From contig WPIO01000149.1 of assembly GCA_009760855.2 (NCBI GenBank), positions 565,001 to 629,000 of the forward strand: a stretch of 64,000 bases of DNA, written 5' to 3'. This DNA comes from Cristatella mucedo (taxonomy: Eukaryota > Bryozoa > Phylactolaemata > Cristatellidae). The notes under the pieces are model-generated. The model was not told where the DNA came from, did not search any database, and worked only from the letters and a program-made list of their open reading frames with translations. Every line of letters starts with the position of its first letter. Positions within the stretch are counted from its first letter, which is position 1. The position numbers and the translations under genes are program-made. Positions 34,283 through 45,549 of the stretch are shown one piece after another.

Positions 34283-36442
34283 CAAATTGTGCTTCATTAA
34301 GGACCAAGTCATTCGGGCAAAGAAGCATTTTACATTAAGCATATTACATTAGGGATAACATCGCACTTCAAAAAGTTCCATGTAATACCTGATGTGTACT
34401 TTAGCTTTGAGCAGCCTAGGTGCAGTAGATTTGCGACGGATTGCAGAAGATTGCTGTATTGGCATGGGCCATTGCCGTAAACAAAATAATAATAATGTAC
34501 TTGATAAAGCGCCCTCAAAGAACTTAATCTCTTTCTAGGAGCTTCACATTTGCTGCAAAGGGAAATGCAATTAAATGGTAAGTAAAATCATGCTTGAAAA
34601 ACAAACAAAATGAATAACATGGTTAGGGGTGACATGCACAGGGTCAGCATGCAAATGTGGTTAGTGGAATTGCTGTTGATTGCAATGCAGTGACCGAGAG
34701 CTAGCATTACTAATGATATTTCATGGATGCACCAAAAATAGAGTATACACGAACACAAATTCTAAATGGGAGCATCACTTAGTCCAGTCTATTTTTAATG
34801 AAACGTTGTAGATTTTCGCATTTTCCCAGGCCGTTGCCGTCCATTGCCGCGCATTGTCATCGCGTGTACATTCAAGATTGGTTGAAAGGATGCTGTTGCA
34901 CTTTTAATACATCACACTGTTACGCAAGAAAAAAATGGATCTTATCCCAACAGCCTTGTTTTTAATTGTAACCGACAATCGTAGATTGGTGTATTGTCTC
35001 GGGCAATTGCCGTCGATTACCATGCATTCCCCAAGGTTGAATGCGCAAATGACAGTATGTGCGCCCACAGTGAGCGTTATGTGGTAGGACAATTAGAGAT
35101 GCGATAAGCCAATTTCCAGAAAATTTGAAACATATTGCATTAGAGGCCGGGCCATTGCATTCAATTGCCGTGCATTGCGCTCGATTTTACCTTAGTCGAT
35201 TGCTTAAAAAGATGTGGCTGCACTTTTAATGCAGTGTAATGCAATACGCAAGAAAAGTTTGAGATTCTCCTAGCAACTGTAGGTCCATTTGTAACTGACT
35301 ATTATGGATTGGCGTATTTCTCTGGGCCATTGCCATTGATTGCCGTACGTTGCTGTCGATTGAACGCGCATAATGGGCAAAAATTATGCACGCGGACAGG
35401 TACATGCTACGTGGAATTGAGAGCTGCAGTTTATTGCAGCTAATCTTGTCAATTTTCCATGGATTTCGCTTTCGGCCCTACCATTGCTCTGGATTGCCGT
35501 GCATTACTGACAGTTAACAAGCAAAGCATCTTGAAAATTCCACGGTTTTACTTTGAATGCAGCGGAATGTTATATGTAATGACAATTGAGGCATCGAGCT
35601 TCCAATTTCTCTTCAATTTGTCACGAATTGGGGTATTGGCCCGGGCCATTGCTGTTAATTGCCCATTCCTTGCTCGCGATTGTACGTGCGCGATTGGTTG
35701 AAAGGATGTGATTGCACTTTAAACACAGTGGGCAGCGACAGGTAATATAAATTTGATTTGGCCTAGTCACTTTCCATTGATTTACGATGGATCGTAATGG
35801 ATTACCGTATTTGCCCGAGCCATTGCCGTCGATTGCCATGCATTGCCTAAGATTGAACGGTCAGAGCTGATTAAAATGGGTTGAAAGTATGTGCGCGCGC
35901 AGTGAGATGTTATGTGGAATGAGAATTGGAGCTTGGTGCAGCCGATTTCTCGTCGATTTGCCATGGATTTTGGTATTGGTCCCTGCCATTGCTGTCAATT
36001 GCCGTGCATTGTTGACTATTAACGAGCAAAATAGCTTAAAAGTCCGACGATTTCACTTTTAGCACAAAGAAATGTAAAATGTAATGACAATTGGCACTTC
36101 GTGCAGCCAATTTGTGATTGACCAGCCATGGATTTTAGTGGATTGCTGCTTCGAGCCGAGCTGTTGCCGTAGATTGCCATGCATTGCGTCGGATTGAGGT
36201 GGATTGCTGTATGGAACCAGGCCGTTGCAGTCGATTGCAATTCATTGCATGAGAATTCGTGTGCACAATAGAGCAAAATTTTTTAGGTGCACCTTGAACT
36301 TAGTCTAGTCCTAAATGCAGTGTCAATTAGAGTTTCGCGATGGCGATTTGAGGATGAATTGCAGTGGAATAGAGAGACTGCCGTCGTTTCTCAGGTCATT
36401 TCAGGCGATTGCCACCCGTTGTCAACAGTGTGAGGATGCAAA
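34283..36442 (+). repeat. Core of about 168-bp degenerate tandem units
   Basis: A signature like GGCCATTGCCGT followed by CGATTGCCATGCATTG recurs near 34830, 35000, 35150, 35320, 35478, 35643, 35818, 35985 and 36165, spaced about 150-180 bp. Between signatures each unit has a 'gtgcgcgcagtgag...atgttatgtggaatgagaatt' or 'gcacttttaat' block. Diverged, satellite-like, non-coding. Confidence 0.75.
34486..34672 (-). mobile_element. LINE family B 3' end inside the foldback core
   Basis: Starts (AAT)n GTACTTGATAAAGCGCCCTC, AATCTCTTTCTAGGAGCTTC and runs to GGTCAGCATGCAAATGTGGT. It interrupts one core unit and so post-dates the foldback array. Confidence 0.8.
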
Positions 36443-37108
36443 ATTTTTTAATTTTACGTGGTTGTGCACACAGCATGATGCACTTTAATATGCAATAAAA
36501 GCTGGAGTTCGGCGCAATCTATTTCAATTTTCTTTGCCGTGGACTCGGTAGATTGAGGTGTATTTGCGATATTGGCCCGGCTACTCCAGTCGATTGCAGC
36601 GCATTTCGCAAGAACGGCCGTGCCAATGCAAGTGAAATTTTTAAGTGCAATCATCGCAGAGTGTGCTGTCATAAGAAATCAAAGAAAGAGCTTTTTTAAA
36701 CAGGATTTCTTTCATTTCGCGATGGAATGCAATGGATTACAGTATTGGCCTCGGCCACTGCAATGCTATTTCAGTGGACTCCGTGAAAACGCGTGAGCGC
36801 AATCGCGCGAAATGTTCTGGGTACATTGTGCGTATTGCGTAATTTGATATTCCAAACTTTTGGAGCTGTACGCAATTGATTTGTGGTCGATTAGACGGGA
36901 ACTAGAATGGATTTCGGCGGATTGTGGTACAGGCGCCCGGCGTTAAAGCTCATTGGCATAAGTGCGCGTGTGCGCAGCGACATGAAATCTGGTAGATAGA
37001 TAAAATCGAATGTGTCCTACAATATCAGCGGAAATTTGGAGCTCGGCAATGCCAACGTCTGGTCGACGATGGCCTAATTAGAGTGGATTGCGGTAATTCG
37101 TCGAACCC
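36443..37108 (-). repeat. Right arm of foldback element
   Basis: Reverse complement of the left arm. It ends TGGATTGCGGTAATTCGTCG followed by AACCC. Confidence 0.85.
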
Positions 37109-40100
37109 GCTGCTATATAGTTGCAGGTTCAACTCTCACTAGACTCTTCGCATGCATATACGCCCAGGTCGCTCGAGGGACACTCGCTCACGACGCAGCG
37201 GATGACCGCTCGTGCGGATTTTCCCTCCTTGCCACAGACCGACGCCGCGTCCTGAACCCGATTAAGTTACCCAGTGGATGTTGCATGGCAGTGGCTTCGG
37301 CGGCGGCGGCGGATCTTGTGGGGTCTCGCGGAGATACAGCGGGCAAACGTGAGGGGTAAACGAGAATCTCTCTTTATTACTCTCAACGCATACATATACG
37401 AGAGCTCGATGAATCACAGTAGACGAAAAGAAATGTAGCATCCATTAGTGGCCTGACGTTGTGCTACGTCAATGGCTTAACTATTGGCCACAGGTGAGGC
37501 ATGTACATTAGTGTCAATGGCGGTTCGCTAATTACAAGAGAGGAAGCCGCAGACACGCTCAACGTGGATATGCTGCCACAGCAGATGCACTGGTTGCAGC
37601 TTTGTACCCATTTAGATATTGTAAACGCGCAACTTAATTCGCGAAGCTCACCACAATTAGGCTCGAGCTCGCACTCAGAAATTTAAAGCTGACGCTTTAG
37701 GAGTCCCGTGTCGTGAGGCATAGGAAAATTGGTCACGACTACTCAATCGGTAGAGCACCGGACCGGTAGGGCAGAGGAGGTTGCCGGATCGTTCTCTAGT
37801 CGAGACGAAATTCTTTTTTCATTATTCGGTACCGCTGCAAAGGACCGCTGCCGGTCACTCTGCGTTTTTTAAATTCGATGCTCTATTACGTAATTACGTA
37901 AATAATAATAAAATTGAAATTTAAGAAAATTAATAATAAAATTAAAATTAAAATTAATAATATTACGTAATTACACCGCTCTTGACGGAATTTTGTCTTG
38001 CAGTTTAGCTATGCTTCACCTTCAGAGAGATCACGGAGCAATATAACCAACTTTTTTATTTGTAAGCGAGACTCTCACGCAATTCGTAAGTCCTATGCCT
38101 CCCGGTATAGTAAAATTGCAGTCTCGATGGACATCTGGGGATCCCCGTTTCAATAAAAGGCATCGACGTTTTTGTATCAAAATGAGCCTTCGTGTATAGG
38201 AAGTGGGGATACATTGTTTCCGCGCACCAGTAAGCATTCCTGATACCCGTATTGAATATATCTTCACATTTCTGGAAAACGCGACGGAAAATTGTATAGA
38301 ATGTTCAGCAATCGTTTGTCGTTAATCCGGCTCGAAAGCGCAACGTTGGTCTGCTTATGCACTGCTTGCAAATTACACCAAGCAAAATGATAAATCTCAC
38401 GTTTTTCTCGCAGACTCTTTCAGTCTCAATAGACGATTTCACCTGGAAGCCCTCCGAGGCACGGCATAAACGATGGCGTATCTACCTGCTCGTTCGCGGA
38501 GAGTCGGAAACTAACCAAGGCTGTCTCTGCCTTCACTTTTTATGTCGCAGAGATGCCAGGCATACCTGAAAAATTGGATTCGCAGATAGTTGTGCACATT
38601 GAAGGACTGCACCTTTTGGTTAACAAACTCGAGAAGTCTAGAGTCTTGTTACGTCTGAAATAGTTGGCCAACTTTACATGCAGCCACCGGTTTCTAGCAT
38701 TGATGAATTTTTCCTATGCGAAATCTTCGCAGCGCTGGTGCCGTGGCTCCACGTGCATGCCAGTATTTCGCACAATCGCGGCCCGTGCTTGATGTTTACT
38801 CAGCCTTTCGCTGAAAGTTACAACAGCTGAACAGTGGCGGATTGTATTAGGTTTTTAGCTTCACCTTCATTTGTATCAGAACAAAGGACGCAGCAGCACA
38901 TACTTTAATAATTGATGCGACGCCACGTGGTATTCAGCAGCGGTCTGCTGCAACGTCGGAGCTTGTACTTTTGAGGTTCTTCTTAAACCACGAGCTCAGG
39001 CCTCTTTCATCATCGCGGAATGCAAGCGGAAGTTATAGAATGGCTTCCACTTCCGTTAGCACGAGCTGCTGGTATCGCGGTACCGGGACCCGCTCTTCGG
39101 CACGAGCAAGTTACGAAAGAACTCTCTCTTTGTCTTAGCTTAGGCAACTTGGATTTCGGCTCTCAGCGAGCTTGAGGAAGCTGTCAGTTTAAGCGTGGTC
39201 TTCATTAAACGAATAGCACTGCCCCTTGTCCGACTTAAGCAGCGTTTACATGACAGACTTTACCGCTGATTTTGTAAGTATTCTCACAGATTTCGGCTAC
39301 CACTTCATCATGTCACAAAATTTTTTTTGGGGGAGGATCCAAGTCTGTAGACTCATCAGCAACCGCAGGGCTCATCACGTACACCCCGCGGCCAAAATAA
39401 AAACGGCTGACGCGTAGGCCCGAGTTATATCGAGGCGTTAAGAGCAAGTCCTTGTATATGTTAGCCTTACGCGTTGTAGCCAATGCTTCAGCATTTTCTA
39501 CATAGCATACGCCATGCGTCTGTTTACAAAATCCACCAACAAACCCGTAGCGAGAAGCATTACCTAGCACTATACACCCGCAGCGGCTCACATTAATTAG
39601 TACTGCTCCCTTTCCCAAAAAAGCTTCAAAAATGCTTGTATTCCTTTTATTTATATTCTTATCATACTATCTGACTGCAGCGTCGAATTCAGGTTTTGCC
39701 TGTATTGGCTTGGCGTCTCCAGGAAAACCCTCTTTCATACCAGCCTCTCGGATTATAACACGGGCTGTTGGCGGGACTAAGTCGGCCATCGAATCTGTCG
39801 TGGGCGGGACTAAATCTGTCGTGTAAACGTCCTAACTGTGAGAAAAGTCGGCGTCTGACATGAGGAAAGTCTGTCGCATCAGCGCAGCTTCACACGGGGC
39901 TCGAGTCCCTCGCCGCTAAACGGCTGCCGATACAGCAATACGAGCCTGCTGCAACATCAAAGCTAGCCGGGAGGGGGCGGCGCCCAAAGACCGAAGAGGC
40001 ACGATCGCGCGATCAGTCCAATCTTACCTTCAGAAAGATGGATGGGACGAAGGAGGCCTAGCTTGCGGCCGCATCGTGGCGTTGCTGCTGCAGCATGGGA

Positions 40101-40581
40101 CGGACCAACAGACCTTACACCCAGCTCCCACTAAGCAAAGGGGCCAAACGGCTGCCGCGTGCATTGAATGATCGAACGAATTGGACCAGACCGTCAGCAA
40201 GACCCGCTCGGCGGGTGCTTTAGAGCCCACACCGCCTAAGCCTAGTAGCCCACGTCCACAAGCGCTTGACAACGCGCACTCAAATCGTAATCGCCGACCG
40301 AGCACGCTTCGGAATGAAATAGAAACAAGAGCTCAAACAAGTAGTATGTCAATACCACGTGATTAATAATCGAATTTGCGCTTTAAGCTAGGCATCGTGC
40401 GTTAGGGCAGACGGTAATCGCTAATAGGTGTGTGCCGCGCACACCTGCCAAACAAAATCCGTCCACGGACGCCAGGTTCGTACCATCCTGTTACATTCGT
40501 CTTAAGTGGGCTCGCTGATTTGGCTATGTCCGTGACATTGATACCTCCTCCCTGCCCCCATCCGCCGAACCGCGCGGCTGC
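37109..40581. other. Region upstream of AASDHPPT, no gene assigned
   Basis: Mixed composition. A tRNA-like stretch near 37725-37800 (ACTCAATCGGTAGAGCACCGG) resembles a D-arm, but I cannot complete a cloverleaf, so I do not call a tRNA. An AT-rich, low-complexity stretch (AATAATAAAATTAAAATTAA type) lies near 37900-37975. Small frames at 38357-38569, 39313-39618 and 39632-39826 have no recognisable motif. The promoter of AASDHPPT should lie at the right-hand end, but I see no clear core element. Confidence 0.4.
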
Positions 40582-40734
40582 ATGGGTTCGCCTGCTCGCC
40601 TGCGGTGGTGTTTCAACTGCTCTAATTGGAAACCGACCGAAAAGGAGTGGCAATTGGCGAATTCATTGGTAGACAAAGTCGAGAGGGATAGGATAAGGAG
40701 ATTCGTTTTTCAAAAGCCTGCCAAGCTATCCATG
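40582..40734 (+). CDS. AASDHPPT: AASDHPPT-like phosphopantetheinyl transferase, exon 1
   Basis: Coding exon of 51 codons from ATG at 40582 to the donor GTCAGT at 40735 (phase 0). The start is the first ATG in a frame closed by TGA at 40516. Residues 8-12 LRWCF, then NWKPTEKEWQLA and RDRIRRFVFQKPAKLSM, align with human AASDHPPT 'VRWAF', 'TWLPSRAEWLLA' and 'KERIGQFVFARDAKAAM'. The family transfers 4'-phosphopantetheine from CoA to a conserved serine of acyl- and peptidyl-carrier domains, in animals fatty-acid synthase and mitochondrial ACP, and acts in the cytosol. Exon 2 begins AGQLMLRK, matching human 'AGRLMIRK' directly after this exon's end, which confirms the junction. The -3 base of the start is T and the +4 base is G, so the initiation context is only moderate. 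Confidence 0.92.
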
Positions 40735-41729
40735 GTCAGTGCGACGCACGGTAGAATTGGACTCCAGAGCGTCTTTTTGTTTTTGTTCGGGCTTCGGCGA
40801 GCATCGTGTTTTTCGAGATATGCCGTCTCAGCTTGACTAAGTTCATCTCAGAATGTCTGGTATTGAAGTTCAGAGGCCGCGGCAAACAGTTTGCACTCTT
40901 CGTTGCGCGCACGGGGAACTCTGTTGTATCGGGGCCGGGAGGGTAGAGGGGGTTTATCAGTTCTCGCATCGCTGGAGTATTCGAACAGTCGACGGGGGCG
41001 GGTCTCCATAGATTTTCTGGCTACCGACATGTTAACGTGGAGTGGTTGACAGCTCGGGATTGAAACGGTGATTGCAGCTTCGCGACACCCTGCCTAAGAC
41101 ACTGAGAACGTGCAGTGCTCGCGGCGTCCGGAAACGCTTCTACCGCCGTGAAAATTCTTCCAAAGCGAGGGCAGTTGAGCACGTTGGAACTGAGGCTCGC
41201 CAGATAGCGGTAGCTAAGACACGGCGTGTGTCTTATGTAGCCACGCCGAGGTGTCGATACCTAGTGGCGTTTGTAGTTTTTAAAAATGGGGCATTCTGGC
41301 AGTCGTCTTGTGAATAGTGTGCACCTAGCTTCGCCCAAGTTTTCCCGCACCGTCCCCGGTCGGATGGTTGCATTCGGGCGGAATTCTTCTGCTGGTGTTT
41401 CCTGAACCATCGCACCACCCTTGAGATGCTGCAGTTAACTCGAACTTACGTGAACGCCTCAATCCTCGCTATTTGCCCAGTAAGAAGTTAAAGGTTAGAA
41501 GCCAAATATCCACGGGTGGCCGAGTGCTAATGAGCTGCATCGTGGCTTGCTGACTTTTACTTACTAAGGCACCACATGCTGATACAAGCCAATTGCATGT
41601 ATGCCTTTGGTAAAGCAAAATTATCTTTGTTGCACCCTAGTAGGGCGTACTGTCGTTCAAAGATCATTTCTTTGTGGTGCAGGCTGGGTATGCTTACGTT
41701 TGCTTGCTTTCTGTGGTCATAGTAATAAG
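40735..41729 (+). other. AASDHPPT intron 1, left part
   Basis: Intron sequence after the GTCAGT donor. No repeat family or exon recognised before the LINE and SINE insertions that fill the rest of the intron. Confidence 0.6.
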
Positions 41730-41835
41730 AATAATAATAATAATGCATTTGATATTGCACCCTCAGAGAACTCAATCTCTTTCTAGGCACTTGACATTTG
41801 CACAAAGGAAGCACGATCGAATGGCTAGTGGTTAG
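41730..41835 (-). mobile_element. LINE family B, 3' tail
   Basis: (AAT)n, CATTTGATATTGCACCCTCA, GAGAACTCAATCTCTTTCTA, GGCACTTGACATTTGC. Tail fragment in antisense orientation within AASDHPPT intron 1. Confidence 0.78.
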
Positions 41836-42034
41836 AGGTTAGAGGCCACGGTTGCTGGCTGTATGCTGTGACGGTTCTCCGGCCGTTTGATTATGATTGA
41901 TTGATTTATTATTCCGTTTGTTACGATTGACTATCATGCACTGGAACAACGATGTTATTGAGCTTGCACAGAGCTTTAGACGCCACGTTAACTGCACTCG
42001 ATGTTACTTCGTGCATCTGGTTGTCTGGCTTAAA

Positions 42035-42125
42035 AAGTACTTCATTTGTATGGAGCCTTGGAAGACCTTAATCTCTATCCAGGTGCTTTAGGCAGGCAGC
42101 GAAGCTGGAGCCTCGACCTTGGTCG
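42035..42125 (-). mobile_element. SINE family I, 3' part
   Basis: Minus strand gives ACCAAGGTCGAGGCTCCAGC (box-B region), then CTAAAGCACCTGGATAGAGA, TTAAGGTCTTCCAAGGCTCC, ATACAAATGAAG. This is the family-I 3' end with its LINE-like tail. Confidence 0.6.
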
Positions 42126-42169
42126 TTAAAAGCGACTAAAACCTTTTCTTATCGTTTCTATTCCTGCTT

Positions 42170-43582
42170 GTGGAAAAGTACCTTGAAGATATTCAAGCTT
42201 GTCTGCTGTCTTGTCTGCTGTCTCGGGGCACCATGCAAAGGTGTTGTGTCATTAATCACAAAGTTCTTCTAGGGCACCTCTCATCTCGCCTGGGCATCAT
42301 TGGCACTGCTCTGCAGTGGTTCAGGTCCTATCTCAGTGGGAGACTCCAGAGTATTGACGTGAATGGACAAAGATCATCCGAGGTACCTCTGAAATATGAG
42401 GTACCTCAGGGCTCCGTGCTAGGTCCGGTTCTTTTCACGGTTTATACTCTCCCTCTTGCTGATGTGATTGCCAAGCACAATCTAGGCTTTCACTTCTATG
42501 CGGATGACACTAAGTTGTACCTTTGCTTTGATTCTTCCCAGCCTTCGAGCACCTCAAACTCTCCAAACTCACTCCTTGCATGTATTGATGACATCCTTAC
42601 ATGGATGGCAGCAAATTTTCTAAACCTAAACGATGATAAAACTAACTTACTTGTTATTCGCAAGCCCAGTGTGATTCAGAAATGGGAAAGGCTGATGCTC
42701 AAAATTGGCTTTGCCCGCATATCTCCTGTTGAATCAGCTCGAAATCTAGGTGTCATGTTCCAAAGTGACCTCTCGTTAGACGACCTCATCAGCTCTACAG
42801 TCAAATCTGCCTACTTTCAGCTGCATAACATTGCTAAAATTCGGGCTTGTTTAGATAAGGATACCACGTCTAAGTTGGTCCATGCATTCGTGACATCCCG
42901 TCTCGACTTCAACAACTCACTGCTTACTGGCCTACCAGCATGTGCGATCAGGCGATTACAGCTGGTGCAAAACTCGGCAGCTAGGCTTGTCTGTCGTGAG
43001 CGTAGCAGTTGCCACATTACTCCACTTCTCGCCGGCCTGCACTGGCTACCAGTCAAGCAACGGATTGACTTCAAGATTTTGTCACTCACTTTTAGGTCCC
43101 TCCATTCTCTGGCATCAGCCTACCTTTAAGATCTACTCCCCCACCAGGCCAAGCATCGTACTACCTGCTTTTCGGAAACTAACAGTTACCAATACCTCGT
43201 ACAAACCTCAAATCCTTTGGAGACCGTGCATTTAGTTCGTATGCTATCAAAGCCTGGAACTCCCTCGCGACTTGCGTCAGAACATCCACTGACTTGACCA
43301 AATTTAAAAAGAACTTAAAAACACCTATTTAGGACAGCATTTAGTGGGTCCCTGTGATTCGTCCTTGATGTGCTTATGCATGCTGACACTGTGCATGCTG
43401 CCACTAACCACATTTGCATGCTGACCCTGTACACGTCACCCCTAACCATGTTATTTCTGTTGTTTAGCAAGCATGATATTACTCACCATTCAATTGCATT
43501 TCACTTTGTAGCAAAGGTAAAGCGCCCAGAAAGAGATTGAGTACTCTGAGGGCGCTTTATCAAGTGCATTATTATTATTATA
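42170..43582 (+). mobile_element. L2-like LINE, family B: RT palm/thumb, C-terminus and complete 3' end
   Basis: Best copy of family B. An open frame to 43129 encodes [32 protein letters not shown] (YADD catalytic motif), FLNLNDDKTNLLVI, SARNLGVMFQSDLS, SRLDFNNSLL and LHWLPVKQRIDFK. One frameshift near 43128 then leads into the last segment (AWNS-type end). The 3' UTR follows, with TGCATGCTGCCACTAACCAC, AACCATGTTATTTCTGTTG, the hairpin tail (AAAGCGCCCAGAAAGAGATT, GAGTACTCTGAGGGCGCTTT) and an (ATT)n end at 43582. It is 5'-truncated, lacking the endonuclease and RT fingers. It lies in the sense direction in AASDHPPT intron 1, ending about 75 bp before exon 2. Confidence 0.9.
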
Positions 43583-43655
43583 AATGTCATTAGTTTCTGT
43601 CGGTTTTTGCCAGTTAGTGTGCCAGCTGCAACCTCTGTTCTGGTCACTGTTTCAG

Positions 43656-44075
43656 GCAGGCCAGCTAATGCTGAGGAAGGCTGTAAATCACGTATTCGGC
43701 ATTTCGTATGCCAGCATGGTTTGGCAGCGGTCAGAGACCGGTCGGCCCCGGCTGGTGCAGCCTACAGTCGGCTGCGCTTTCGATGTGAACGTTTCGCACG
43801 ATGGAGATTGGTGCGTGCTGGCACTGGAAGTAGGCGGCCCCGTGGGGGTCGACGTGGTCCACACGGCTCGCAGGCAAGCATCGGCTGCTAGCACCAAGGC
43901 GGCAAACCCTGTCGCTCGTGCGGCGGCTGCGGACCACAAACCGCCCGCCGCCGCAGCTCTGTCCACGGACGAGTACTTTCGCCTCATGCAGAGACAGTTC
44001 ACGCCCAGAGAGTGGCAGCAAATCAGGCAAGGAGCCGACGACAGCAGCCGGCTGACCACGTTCTACAGACTGTGG
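43656..44075 (+). CDS. AASDHPPT: AASDHPPT-like phosphopantetheinyl transferase, exon 2
   Basis: Exon of 420 bp (140 codons, phase 0/0). The acceptor is TCTGGTCACTGTTTCAG before 43656 and the donor is GTGAGC at 44076. It encodes AGQLMLRKAVNHVFGI, RSETGRPRL (human 'RTAKGKPVL'), FDVNVSHDGDWCVLALE (human 'FNFNISHQGDYAVLAAE') and PVGVDVV. The G-V-D is the PPTase motif that binds magnesium and CoA. The exon closes with RQFTPREWQQIR and TTFYRLW (human 'RKFTNKEWETIR' and 'DMFYRNW'). Compared with the human protein it has an Ala/Thr-rich insertion of some 20 residues after VDVVH, a region of low conservation. The next residues (CLKESFVKA) are in exon 3, so the second catalytic motif is split by intron 2 right after the Trp. 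Confidence 0.95.
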
Positions 44076-44984
44076 GTGAGCCACCACCACCACCGTCACT
44101 GCTGCGTTCCCCCTGCTGCCTTCCCCCTGCTGCCTGTCGTATTCGGCATGCTAAAGACGACTATGGCCGATAGAAGGCTTCGAGGCTGCGTTATCGACAT
44201 CTGGCTAGAGCTTTGCCGGAGTAACTTCCTAGCCTGTCTGTTTGTCGAATCCGAGCGGAGTGGGGCATGGAGCTGAGATACTTGGTCTGAATGGTCTTTT
44301 CGTGGCTATAAATAGGTTATTCGTTTCTCTGGTTATGCCTTTGGGCAGAATTGATTCTCGCTTTAATATAATTCATTTTATTCGTGTAGCGGGCTAAGAG
44401 AACTTGAAATCTCTATTCAGGCGCTTTGCACATGCCACGGGCTGGAGCCCGAAACCTCGACCGTCAAATACATTCACTCTGTGACCTCGTTGGGGGCGAG
44501 CACCTTGACCGCTGGGCAAAGCCAGCGCGGCGATACGCTTTGATCTGCTCGGATATCTCATTTGGTAGTGGTCCCACCCTTCTGCCTGCCTTAGTAAAAC
44601 GTTGAAGGAGGAGGAGAGGCTTGTGTTTGGGAATGGAAACCTGCCCTAGATGAGCTGTCCCAGAGACTCCCGTGCTCGGCTTGAGCTGATCCGTTGTGGA
44701 TGCGATGCACATTTGAAAGACCTCAGCAGCTAGTGCCTTTAGTAAGTGATTATGTACCCAGGCAGCCTCTTATGTAGATGCCCTCCACTTTTGACGCATG
44801 CATCGGCTTGACTAGCTTCATTATGTGCTCGCTGGAAGCGACTTGTGTGGCCAGCATGCAATCCGACAAGATATCGTTTTTTGTACCAATTGCTGAGTTC
44901 ATGCGCTATCTATGCATGCAGTGCTTGTCATCGCGAGCCGAGGTGCCCTGCGTGCCACGTTTGGACGCCTTCCATTGTCTCCAG
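44076..44984 (+). other. AASDHPPT intron 2
   Basis: Intron of 909 bp between GTGAGC and TTGTCTCCAG. It contains one antisense family-I SINE (44375-44530). Histidine-rich and other frames running past the donor are not coding. Confidence 0.85.
44375..44530 (-). mobile_element. tRNA-derived SINE, family I
   Basis: Minus strand: GGCTTTGCCCAGCGGTCAAG (box A), GTGCTCGCCCCCAACGAGGT, GTTTCGGGCTCCAGCCCGTG (box-B region), then GTGCAAAGCGCCTGAATAGA, GATTTCAAGTTCTCTTAGCC and an AT-rich tail. Confidence 0.7.
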
Positions 44985-45365
44985 TGCCTCAAGGAGAGCT
45001 TCGTTAAGGCAACTGCCGTCGGCATTGGCATGGGCTTGCAGAGGCTCGAGTTCCACGTGGAAGAGCAAAGCGTCGTACGCGACGACGCCCAGTCCGACAT
45101 CACAGCCACATCGAGTAGGCTGTACGTGGATGGGGCGTTAGCAGAAGGCTGGACGTTCGAAGAATCCAATCTGGACGGCTCGCATTGCGTCTGCGTCGCC
45201 CACCGAGGTCCGAGAGTCAATGCTGCGCCCTTCGCCAAGCTGGCTCTCTACGATATACTGCCAGAGGGTGTACCGGGTGCCGTTGACCATAGCGTTAATC
45301 TGGTGGAGCTCTGGGAGGAATTTGCAGCAAGACCGCTAGAGGGCAGGTCGGCGCTGACCTGCTGA
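44985..45365 (+). CDS. AASDHPPT: AASDHPPT-like phosphopantetheinyl transferase, exon 3 with stop
   Basis: Exon of 126 codons plus TGA at 45363-45365. The acceptor is CCATTGTCTCCAG before 44985. It opens with CLKESFVKATAVGIGMGLQR, which with the Trp ending exon 2 makes the PPTase motif W-x-x-K-E-S-x-x-K (human 'WALKESFIKAIGVGLG'). The Glu is the expected second metal ligand. It then encodes RLYVDGALAEGWTFEESNLD (human 'RLFLDGEEEKEWAFEESKID') and CVCVAHRG (human 'FVAVALRK'). The C-terminal 50 residues are not conserved. The predicted protein has 317 residues against about 309 in human, so the gene looks complete and intact. An AATAAA occurs at 46436 inside a SINE, but I cannot say whether it is the poly(A) signal. 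Confidence 0.95.
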   Translation, partial: CLKESFVKATAVGIGMGLQRLEFHVEEQSVVRDDAQSDITATSSRLYVDGALAEGWTFEESNLDGSHCVCVAHRGPRVNAAPFAKLALYDILPEGVPGAVDHSVNLVELWEEFAARPLEGRSALTC

Positions 45366-45549
45366 CCGTCCTACTGTCGTCATCCGCTTTGCTACAGACT
45401 TGACCAGCTCCTCGTGCGCTTTTATTTCAAATACAATCCGTCCCGATGCGTGTCCGAGGTAATTTTGATGTCAGTGCTTAGTTTCAACCGCGAGCAATTC
45501 GCATGCACTGGCGTTATCACTGACCTTGCTTGCTGTAATGCAGGCCGCC

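Larger units (their letters stand above)
33595..37108. mobile_element. Foldback-type DNA element with long inverted arms
   Basis: The outer ends are exact inverted copies: GGGTTCGACGAATTACCGCA at 33595 and its complement ending CGTCGAACCC at 37108. The arms (33595-34282 and 36443-37108) remain alignable throughout, with shared blocks such as TTGGAATATGAAATTACGCA against TGCGTAATTTGATATTCCAA. The core (about 34283-36442) is made of degenerate tandem units. I found no ORF longer than about 90 codons and no transposase motif, so it is non-autonomous. It contains a LINE B tail at 34486-34672. Target duplication is unclear: flanks GGTGCTTGA and GCTGCTATA agree at 6 of 9 positions. A truncated relative lies at 49885-51805. 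The superfamily is unknown. Long arms suggest a Mutator-like or FB/Galileo-like organisation, which is inference only. Confidence 0.85.

Noticed and set aside
37725-37800. tRNA-like sequence (CAATCGGTAGAGCACCGG)
   Set aside because: The D-arm-like segment is present, but I could not find a matching acceptor stem and T-arm. More likely a SINE head or old pseudogene.
43607-44099. Alternative frames on both strands over AASDHPPT exon 2
   Set aside because: They are shadows of a conserved coding exon, whose frame is fixed by PPTase motifs and splice phase.
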